Shown here piece after piece: positions 1 through 5,005 of a stretch of 7,505 nt of DNA. Made by a program: the position numbers and the translations under genes. Each line of letters begins with the position of its first letter. Positions within the stretch are counted from its first letter, which is position 1. Source of the DNA: VMSU01 sp031400755 (GTDB lineage Bacteria; Desulfobacterota; Desulfobulbia; Desulfobulbales; VMSU01); assembly GCA_031400755.1 (NCBI GenBank), contig JANNQL010000210.1:1-7505 (forward strand). Reading direction: 5' to 3'. The notes below the pieces were generated by a model. It was not told where the DNA came from, ran no database searches, and was given only the letters and a program-made list of their open reading frames with translations.

Positions 1-239
1 TGCTCGTCGAAGCCTTTGAGCAGCACCAGGCGGCTGGAGGGCTGGCCGCTTGGAGATGCGGTGGACAGCACCATGGCGTTGGCGAACTCCGGGTCTATTT
101 CATTAGCCAGCTCAAACCAGGCGGCGAACTGGCGGATGGGGTCGGCATTGGCCGTGTCCCTGCTCAGTTTGGCCTCATCCAGGTAGCGGCCGGCCGCGCT
201 TTTAATCAGACGGATAATCAGTTTTTTGATGATGGACAT
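1..239 (-). CDS. pdxH: Pyridoxamine 5'-phosphate oxidase (PdxH-like), N-terminal part only
   Basis: This is the first 79 codons of a gene that runs off the left edge. PdxH is an FMN-dependent cytoplasmic enzyme that oxidises pyridoxine or pyridoxamine 5'-phosphate to pyridoxal 5'-phosphate. The visible part matches the family's N-terminus: a DPIRQFAAWF segment (residues about 33-42), NAMVLSTAS (54-62) and SSRLVLLKGFDE (68-79). The Arg and Lys of this last motif correspond to the conserved R-x-V-L-L-K stretch of the FMN/substrate site. The ATG at 237-239 is the only standard start codon before the homologous region, but no Shine-Dalgarno sequence precedes it. The first 17 residues (MSIIKKLIIRLIKSAAG) are cationic, hydrophobic and unusual for the family. 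The gene follows cbiF in the same direction after about 200 noncoding bases, so it may be expressed separately. The family call is fairly firm; the start is less certain. Confidence 0.8.
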   Translation of the reverse strand, partial: MSIIKKLIIRLIKSAAGRYLDEAKLSRDTANADPIRQFAAWFELANEIDPEFANAMVLSTASPSGQPSSRLVLLKGFDE

Positions 240-272
240 GGGCGCTTGGTGGAACTGGTAGAGGGTGATAAC

Positions 273-334
273 GTAGGTCGGGGTAGCCCGCAGGGCGCTT
301 TGTTCAGCACCCCCTTGTGGGGTGTAAACCCGAC
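273..334. repeat. REP-like palindromic element, copy A (imperfect)
   Basis: Outer arms GTCGGG (277-282) and CCCGAC (329-334) are complementary. They enclose a small hairpin GCCC-GCA-GGGC (286-296) and a second one, CACCCC-CTTGT-GGGGTG (308-324). Together they could fold into a branched, cruciform-like structure. The flank GTAGGTCGGG (273-282) is the reverse complement of the right end of copy B (CCCGACCTAC, 382-391), so the two copies lie in opposite orientation. The element sits between cbiF and pdxH. No run of T follows it on the minus strand, so it does not look like a standard intrinsic terminator. Confidence 0.6.
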
Positions 335-360
335 AAATCAGTTGGCGATGATGACCTTAA

Positions 361-391
361 TGTCGGGTTACGCTACGCTAACCCGACCTAC
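361..391. repeat. REP-like palindromic element, copy B
   Basis: GTCGGGTTA (362-370) and TAACCCGAC (379-387) form a perfect 9-bp stem around an 8-base loop (371-378), with the flank CTAC (388-391). It belongs with copy A as an inverted pair in the cbiF-pdxH gap. Intergenic pairs of this kind are typical of REP/BIME-type repeats, which can act in mRNA 3'-end protection or attenuation; that role is inference. The rest of 240-438 shows no gene, tRNA or convincing promoter. Confidence 0.65.
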
Positions 392-438
392 AAACTAATG
401 CGCTCTTGTACGGTGCTACCAGTTCATTTCTTTTTAGG

Positions 439-1206
439 CTATCGTCCTGAAGCGTTGCCCCGGCAGCCGTGGGTGAAGCCCTTGTCGTACAGCTTGGAGA
501 CCGCCTGCAACTCCGCCTCGGCGAAGACCTGGCCGACGGCGATGATGGCGGTCTTGGTGATGCCGGCCTCCTTGACCTTCTGGCCGATACTCGAAAGGTT
601 GCCGCGGATGATGCGTTCATCCGGCCAACTGGCCTTCTCCACCACCGCCACCGGGGTGGCGGCCGGATATCCTCCGGCCAGTAAGTCCGTCACCACCTGC
701 TCAATCAGCCCGGCGCTCAAAAAGATCATCATGGTGGCCTGGTGGCTGGCGAGCGAGGTCAGGTTCTCCTGCTCCGGCACCGGGGTGCGGCCGGCCTGGC
801 GGGTGATGATGACGGTTTGTGATACCTCCGGCAGGGTGAGTTCGGCCTTCAAGGCGGCAGCGGTCGCGGCCATCGAACTCACCCCCGGCACCACCTCATA
901 CGGCACTCCCTGCCGGTCGAGTTCGGCCATCTGCTCCTTGATCGCCCCAAATATGGCAGGGTCGCCGGTGTGCAGGCGGACGACCTTGCGATCATGCCGG
1001 TGGGCGGCCACCATCAGGCCGCAAATCTCTTCGAGAGTCATGCCGGCCGAGTCGTGGACATCGGCGCTGAGTCCGGAAAGCAGCGCCGGATTGACCAGCG
1101 AACCTGCGAAGATGATCAGCTCTGCCTCATCCAGCAGGCGGCGGCCTTTGAGGGTCAGGAGTTCCGGGTCGCCGGGTCCGGCCCCGACAAAATATACTGG
1201 GTTCAT
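439..1206 (-). CDS. cbiF: Precorrin-4/cobalt-precorrin-4 C11-methyltransferase
   Basis: This 255-residue cytoplasmic enzyme of the tetrapyrrole (corrin/porphyrin) methylase family uses S-adenosylmethionine to methylate C11 of the contracted corrin ring (CbiF/CobM). Visible family motifs are the N-terminal VGAGPGDPELLTLKG loop (residues 7-21), HTGDPAIFGA, which forms part of the SAM pocket, and VVPGVSSMAATAAAL. Together with FAGSLVN near residues 33-39 and DSAGMTLEEI they fit CbiF better than its paralogues. The C-terminus SKLYDKGFTHGCRG is typical of CbiF. The ATG (1204-1206) overlaps the upstream cbiL stop as ATGA, with only a weak purine stretch before it, which suggests translational coupling. 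It is the last cobalamin gene here; in many operons cbiG and cbiH follow, but in this window a repeat region and pdxH do. It shares the N-terminal GPGDPELLTLK motif with CbiL, as expected of paralogues. Confidence 0.95.
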   Translation of the reverse strand: MNPVYFVGAGPGDPELLTLKGRRLLDEAELIIFAGSLVNPALLSGLSADVHDSAGMTLEEICGLMVAAHRHDRKVVRLHTGDPAIFGAIKEQMAELDRQGVPYEVVPGVSSMAATAAALKAELTLPEVSQTVIITRQAGRTPVPEQENLTSLASHQATMMIFLSAGLIEQVVTDLLAGGYPAATPVAVVEKASWPDERIIRGNLSSIGQKVKEAGITKTAIIAVGQVFAEAELQAVSKLYDKGFTHGCRGNASGR

Positions 1207-1928
1207 CGTTTTCTCACAATGATTGTTGAAAAATAATGCAGCTCATCCGCCCTGACTGAGGTCAGGTCGTGGATGATCCGTTCGCTGTCCTGGGCAGTAC
1301 GCTCAACGAGGACTGCGTGGTCAAGCAGATCGAGTTCGGTGAGCAGGCGGACGATGCGCTCCATGACCCGGTGCACCTTCATCAGGACGATGGTCTGAAA
1401 GGAGTTCATGACCTCGGTCAGGCGCTGGTTGTCAAAGGTCGCCGGCACCACGGCCATCATGTCGTCGCCCTGGCAGAGGGGGATGCCGGCGGTGGCGGCG
1501 CAGGCCCCGATGGCGGAGACGCCGGGCACGATGACCGTCCTGATTTCAGGGGCCAACTCCAGCAGGGTCTGGCAGGTGTAGATGCCGGTGCTGTAAATGG
1601 CCGGGTCGCCCAAGGTCGGGAAGGCCACCGTCTTGCCGGCCCTGATCCGGGAGATGACCTGGCGGGCGGCATGGTGCCAGGCGGCCTCCACCTCAGGGTC
1701 GAGGGCGGCGGCCATGCGGATTTTCTTCATGGGAAAATAGACCTCGATGATCTCCTTGCCGGCCAGGGGCACGACCTTTTCGATGATGGCAAGCGCCGTC
1801 GAGTTGCCGTCTTCATGGCCCTTGGGGACCACCAGGGTCTGGCATTCGTTAAGGAGGCGCAGGGCTTTTAGGGTAAGAAGTTCCGGGTCGCCAGGGCCGA
1901 CGCCGATAACATAAAATATGCCGTTCAT
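1203..1928 (-). CDS. cbiL: Precorrin-2/cobalt-factor-II C20-methyltransferase
   Basis: This 241-residue cytoplasmic SAM-dependent methylase of the corrin/porphyrin methylase family adds the C20 methyl group that marks the macrocycle for later ring contraction (CbiL/CobI). Evidence is the N-terminal IGVGPGDPELLTLKA (residues 8-22), a family-specific LVVPKGHEDGNSTAL segment, FPMKK near residue 65, FPTLGDPAIYSTGIY for the SAM pocket, and VPGVSAIGACAATAGIPL. The length is normal. The ATG (1926-1928) overlaps the cbiET stop as ATGA, and AGGA (1934-1937) lies five bases upstream as a ribosome binding site. The 3' end overlaps the cbiF start by four bases. CbiL and CobI cannot be separated by sequence alone; the CbiD and CbiET context favours the cobalt-early pathway, so CbiL is preferred. 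Confidence 0.95.
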   Translation of the reverse strand: MNGIFYVIGVGPGDPELLTLKALRLLNECQTLVVPKGHEDGNSTALAIIEKVVPLAGKEIIEVYFPMKKIRMAAALDPEVEAAWHHAARQVISRIRAGKTVAFPTLGDPAIYSTGIYTCQTLLELAPEIRTVIVPGVSAIGACAATAGIPLCQGDDMMAVVPATFDNQRLTEVMNSFQTIVLMKVHRVMERIVRLLTELDLLDHAVLVERTAQDSERIIHDLTSVRADELHYFSTIIVRKR

Positions 1929-3214
1929 TTGGTTCCTGTGACGATAGTGATGGGGTTAAGGGTCAGCGGTCCGTCCGTTTGCGGCGGGTAGGTATCCCGG
2001 CTGACTGCGATGGTGGTCATTGCCACCCGCAGGCCCTGTTGATGGAAGAGGTTTGGGGCTGACTGGCGGGTGGCCAGGGTGACGGCGCTGGCCATAATGA
2101 TGCCGTGGGTTTTGAGTCGGCTGCTTACGGTCTCGACAATGGCGGGAAGTTGTCCGCCGCTGCCGCCGATAAAGACCCGGTCAGGGGCCGGCAGGCCGCA
2201 CACGGCACCGGGGGCCTGACCGCGCACCAGGTGGAGGTTGGCGAGCCTGAAGCTCTTACGGTTGGCCATGATATTGGCTTGCTCGTCCGGATGCTGTTCA
2301 ATGGCGTAGACGGTGAGTTCGGGACAGAGCCTGGCTGCCTCGCAGGACACCGAACCGCTACCGGCGCCGATGTCCCAGAAGACGCCGGTCGGCGGCAGAC
2401 GCAGACCATGGAGGATGGCGGCCCGCACCTCATCCTTCGTGATCAGGCCGCGGCTGTGGGTGATCTCCACCTCTTTAAGGCCGAGTGATACCTTGCCGCG
2501 CCCTTCGACTCCGCTCAGGGAACAGACAGTGGCGGTGGCACCTTCCGTTCCCTGAGCGGAGTCGAAGGGGACAGCTCCGAAGGGACCGGAAAGTGCAACG
2601 ATCATGACGTTCAAGTCGGCAAAGCACTGGCCGGCAATTTGCTGCGGGCTGCCATCGACGATCCGCTCATTCTCCAGGCCCAAATTTTCTGCCACCATAA
2701 TCCGGCAGGGGAGATCGGCCAGGCCCAACTCGTCAAGGCCTGCGGCAATTGCAGCGGCGACCGTCTCTGGACGGTGGCGCTGATCGGTGAACAGGAAGAC
2801 TTTTCCTTGGCGCAAGAGCGCAGGCAGGATATCCTGGCCGCCCCGACCATGCAGGGAGATAAAGGCCGCATCCTGCCAAGGTTCCTTGAAATGGGCAAAG
2901 GCGAGCTGCATGGAGGAGAGGGCCGGATGAACGATGACGCCTTCGGAGCCGAAGCGTTGCAGAAGGGTGCGGCCGATGCCGAAGAAGAGCGGGTCGCCGC
3001 TGGCCAGGACTGTGATGTCGCCAAGCGTCAGGCGGGCCGCCATCAGCTCCAAGGCCTCGGCCAAGGGCGAGATGGGCAGGACCTCGCCCTGGAAATTGCC
3101 AAGCAGGCCCTTGAAGCGCTCCGTGGCAAAGACGCAGGTGCTGCGGTCGATGGCCTCTCTGTCCGTCCGCTCCAGGCCGCGACAATCGACGCCGATCAGA
3201 TGCAGGTTAAACAT
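1925..3214 (-). CDS. cbiET: Fused C5,15-methyltransferase/C12-decarboxylase (CbiE-CbiT, CobL type)
   Basis: This 429-residue bifunctional enzyme has CbiE (about residues 1-210), a corrin methylase acting at C5, and CbiT (about 245-429), a Rossmann methyltransferase that methylates C15 and decarboxylates the C12 acetate. CbiE motifs are LHLIGVDCRG, LASGDPLFFGIG and VHPALSSMQLAFA. CbiT shows RGLITKDEVRAAIL, the SAM motif DIGAGSGSVSCEAA, and DRVFIGGSGGQL. Many bacteria have this fusion as CobL. The ATG at 3212-3214 is chosen because AGGTGG (3221-3226) lies six bases before it and homology starts at MFNL. A GTG at 3233-3235 would add seven residues without family support. The gene overlaps cbiD by eight bases and cbiL by four. 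The linker carries an extra 23-codon palindromic insert at residues 216-238, which is not expected in the family. Confidence 0.95.
   Translation of the reverse strand: MFNLHLIGVDCRGLERTDREAIDRSTCVFATERFKGLLGNFQGEVLPISPLAEALELMAARLTLGDITVLASGDPLFFGIGRTLLQRFGSEGVIVHPALSSMQLAFAHFKEPWQDAAFISLHGRGGQDILPALLRQGKVFLFTDQRHRPETVAAAIAAGLDELGLADLPCRIMVAENLGLENERIVDGSPQQIAGQCFADLNVMIVALSGPFGAVPFDSAQGTEGATATVCSLSGVEGRGKVSLGLKEVEITHSRGLITKDEVRAAILHGLRLPPTGVFWDIGAGSGSVSCEAARLCPELTVYAIEQHPDEQANIMANRKSFRLANLHLVRGQAPGAVCGLPAPDRVFIGGSGGQLPAIVETVSSRLKTHGIIMASAVTLATRQSAPNLFHQQGLRVAMTTIAVSRDTYPPQTDGPLTLNPITIVTGTK
2501..2569. repeat. 69-bp palindromic insert within cbiET
   Basis: Two perfect 23-bp inverted arms (2501-2523, beginning CCCTTCGACTCCGCTCAGGG, and 2547-2569) flank a 23-base centre. 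The total of 69 bases equals 23 codons exactly in phase with cbiET (residues 216-238), so the reading frame survives. The encoded peptide (starting PFDSAQG, ending LSGVEG) lies in the CbiE-CbiT linker, just before the conserved RGLITKDEVRAA of CbiT. The ends CCCTTCGAC and GCTCAGGGAAC recur in the 5635-5700 element inside cbiA. It looks like a dispersed palindromic element tolerated within a gene. Confidence 0.85.
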
Positions 3215-4313
3215 GGCACACCACCTGGTTTCCACTCACCAGATAGACCGCCACCGGTCGCTGAGCAACGGACTCGGCGTAATGCCGGGCCGCCTCACAG
3301 ACGGCGGCGATGATGTCTTGGCGCTGGCTGCTGACCAGGCGGTCGTAAATCTCCCTGGCGGTGTTGGCCGTGCTCAACCCCTGAGCCAGAGATGGATTTT
3401 TGGATAATTTGCCGATAAAGGCCGTCGCTGCCTCGGCCTCCAGGGCCCCGTGCCGGACATGGGTCTGGGGGATGGCCATGGCCGCCTTCAGGACCTTGGC
3501 CCACATGCCGGCCAGGTGGACTTTATGGAAGCCCTGGCGACCGGCGGCGCTCAGCGAAAAGTGCAGGTAATCGCCCATCATGGCATAGGCCTCCACCGGC
3601 AGACCGAGGAAGGCCTGCACCGCCTTTTCCGAGGTGCGGCCGGTGGAGAGGACGATCTCGCGGCTGCCGGTTTCGCGGGCCACGGCCATTGATGCTTCGA
3701 TGGTGGCGGTCCAGGCCTCGGCCGAGATTGGCCGGACGATGCCGGTGGTGCCTAAAATCGACAGACCGCCGACAATGCCCAGGCGCTCGTTTAAGGTCTT
3801 TTTTGCCAACTCGCGGCCCCGGGCGATGGAGATGGTGACGGTGACCACGATCGGCCCCTCGGCCAAGTGATCGGCCAGGGCCTCAAGCACGGCGGCGCGG
3901 ATCATCTGCCGGGGTATGGGATTGATGGCCGGTTCGCCTACAGCCACGGCGAGACCCGGCTTGGTGACGGTACCCACTCCATCGCCTGCCACGAAGCGCA
4001 GGGTAAAGGGCTCCAGACCAGATCCCTCTGTTATTGCAACTGTGGCGCAAATCTCGGCGCCGTTGGTGACGTCTGGATCGTCGCCAGCGTCCTTGATTAC
4101 CGAGGCCTGGGCTAGTAGTAGTAGGCCGTCGGCAGAGAGTCGGCAATTGCTCACGGCAAAGGCGTGGCGTGGGCCTTCTGGGAAGGGGATGCTGACTTCG
4201 ACCGGGGTTTGGCCACCAAGCAGGGCTTGGCAGGCTGCCTTGGCTGCGGCTGCGGCGCAGGCGCCGGTGGTAAAGCCCGAACGCAGGCGTTTTTTAGGCA
4301 TTATCGTTTTCAT
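3207..4313 (-). CDS. cbiD: Cobalt-precorrin-5B C1-methyltransferase
   Basis: This 368-residue CbiD is the SAM-dependent cytoplasmic enzyme that methylates C1 in the oxygen-independent B12 pathway. It is unrelated to CobF, which does this step in the aerobic route, so it is the best pathway marker here. Visible motifs are the N-terminal LRSGFTTGACAAAAAKAA (residues 10-27), DAGDDPDVTNG, GDGVGTVTKPGL, EPAINPIPRQMI, and GGLSILGTTGIVRPIS in the middle. The length is normal. The chosen ATG (4311-4313) has GAAGG (4317-4321) three bases upstream and overlaps cbiC by 20 bases. An internal ATG at 4299-4301 (MPKKRLRSG) would also fit the family but lacks a ribosome binding site. The 3' end overlaps the cbiET start by eight bases. 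No truncation or insertion is seen. Confidence 0.96.
   Translation of the reverse strand: MKTIMPKKRLRSGFTTGACAAAAAKAACQALLGGQTPVEVSIPFPEGPRHAFAVSNCRLSADGLLLLAQASVIKDAGDDPDVTNGAEICATVAITEGSGLEPFTLRFVAGDGVGTVTKPGLAVAVGEPAINPIPRQMIRAAVLEALADHLAEGPIVVTVTISIARGRELAKKTLNERLGIVGGLSILGTTGIVRPISAEAWTATIEASMAVARETGSREIVLSTGRTSEKAVQAFLGLPVEAYAMMGDYLHFSLSAAGRQGFHKVHLAGMWAKVLKAAMAIPQTHVRHGALEAEAATAFIGKLSKNPSLAQGLSTANTAREIYDRLVSSQRQDIIAAVCEAARHYAESVAQRPVAVYLVSGNQVVCHV
3221..3226 (-). promoter_or_regulatory. Ribosome binding site fixing the cbiET start
   Basis: AGGTGG on the minus strand, six bases upstream of the ATG at 3212-3214 and inside the 3' end of cbiD. It favours this ATG over the upstream in-frame GTG at 3233-3235. 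Confidence 0.6.
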
Positions 4314-4965
4314 CGACCTTCTGGGTCAGGCGGATCAAGGCATTGACAATAGCGGCGGCCACCGGGCTGCCGCCCTTGCGGCCTAAGCAGACGATGTGCG
4401 GGATCGCCTGGGCGGCCAGGATGTCCTTGCTCTCGGCGGCGTTGACAAAGCCCACCGGCGCGCCGATGATGACGCCCTGGAAGCGGCCTGGATGTTGCTC
4501 GCAGTACTTGATGACGCTGAGCAAAGCCGTCGGGGCATTGCCGATAACGATGAGGCCGGGGCTGTGGGCAATGGCCGCCTGGATGGCGGTCTCGGCGCGG
4601 GTAGCGCCCCTGGCTTCGGCCAGGGCCGTCAGTTCGGGATTGGCGATCTGGCAGCGGACCTCTCCGCCCCAGGTCGCCAGGGCCTTTTTGTTGATGCCTG
4701 AAGCAACCATCTGCACATCGGTAACAATGTCCCGTCCGGCCCGGATCATGCTGATGGCGGTGTCGATGGCCTGCGGATGAAAGCGTAATGCATCGGCAAA
4801 GGCGAAATCGCCGGTGGCATGGATCACTCGCTGGATGATGGCGAATTGCGCTGGCGGGAAGTCTTCGCGGCGTCGGCCGGTCTGCTCTTGGAACTCCTCG
4901 CTAATGATGGCGAAACTGCGCGCCTCGATGGCATCAGGTTTGATTATGGTGATGGCTGGTGTCAT
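4294..4965 (-). CDS. cbiC: Precorrin-8X/cobalt-precorrin-8 methylmutase
   Basis: This 223-residue CbiC (CobH) catalyses the 1,5-sigmatropic shift of the C11 methyl to C12, giving cobyrinic acid; no cofactor is used. The conserved N-terminal PDAIEARSFAII (residues 10-21) is present, as is RVIHATGD, whose His49 is the expected catalytic residue. VTDVQMVASGINKK, VIGNAPTALL and GAPVGFVNAAESK follow, and LGRKGGSPVAAAIVNALI is near the end. The length is normal. The ATG at 4963-4965 has AAGGA (4971-4975) five bases upstream. The gene starts 27 bases after the cbiA stop, and much of that gap is one half of a perfect palindrome. It overlaps cbiD by 20 bases. CbiC and CobH are the same family; the cobalt-early name follows from the neighbours. 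Confidence 0.96.
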   Translation of the reverse strand: MTPAITIIKPDAIEARSFAIISEEFQEQTGRRREDFPPAQFAIIQRVIHATGDFAFADALRFHPQAIDTAISMIRAGRDIVTDVQMVASGINKKALATWGGEVRCQIANPELTALAEARGATRAETAIQAAIAHSPGLIVIGNAPTALLSVIKYCEQHPGRFQGVIIGAPVGFVNAAESKDILAAQAIPHIVCLGRKGGSPVAAAIVNALIRLTQKVDENDNA

Positions 4966-4970
4966 GGTTT

Positions 4971-4975
4971 CCTTT
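4971..4975 (-). promoter_or_regulatory. Ribosome binding site of cbiC next to a hairpin
   Basis: AAGGA on the minus strand, five bases before the cbiC ATG. It directly abuts the 30-bp palindrome at 4976-5005, so folding of the mRNA hairpin could influence ribosome access. That effect is inference. Confidence 0.6.
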
Positions 4976-5005
4976 TGGAGTGCGGTGACGCGTCACCGCA
5001 CTCCA
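4976..5005. repeat. Perfect 30-bp palindrome across the cbiA stop codon
   Basis: The half-site TGGAGTGCGGTGACG (4976-4990) is followed at once by its exact reverse complement (4991-5005). In mRNA it would form a very stable hairpin of up to about 13 bp with a tiny loop. The cbiA TGA (4993-4995) lies inside it, and the last cbiA residues (GVR) are encoded by it. The cbiC ribosome binding site follows immediately. No T-run follows on the minus strand (AAAAGGAAACC does), so it is not an ordinary terminator. It may be another dispersed repeat or an intercistronic mRNA-processing or stability element. Confidence 0.85.

Noticed and set aside
204..270. Resemblance of the peptide around the pdxH start (YQ..., MSIIKKLIIRLIK) to YidD-like short proteins
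   Set aside because: The cysteine-containing core of YidD is absent, and the same frame runs straight into clear PdxH sequence.
362..387. Rho-independent terminator after cbiF
   Set aside because: The 9-bp hairpin is stable but is followed on the minus strand by ATTAAGG rather than a T-run. A REP-like repeat explains it better.
317..1222. A 301-codon open frame on the plus strand
   Set aside because: It lies opposite cbiF and extends into repeat DNA. Its translation is low-complexity with no family motif, as expected of the antisense of a high-G+C gene.
2526..2532. GCCACTG on the minus strand, resembling a conserved box of cobalamin riboswitches
   Set aside because: It sits in the centre of the palindromic insert inside cbiET, with no surrounding riboswitch-like helices and no downstream leader. 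It is probably a chance match.
3215..3235. A seven-residue longer CbiE start at the GTG codon (3233-3235)
   Set aside because: AGGTGG lies at proper spacing before the ATG at 3214, and family similarity begins at MFNLHLIG.
2639..3313. A 224-codon open frame on the plus strand
   Set aside because: It mirrors cbiE and the end of cbiD, both firmly identified on the minus strand.
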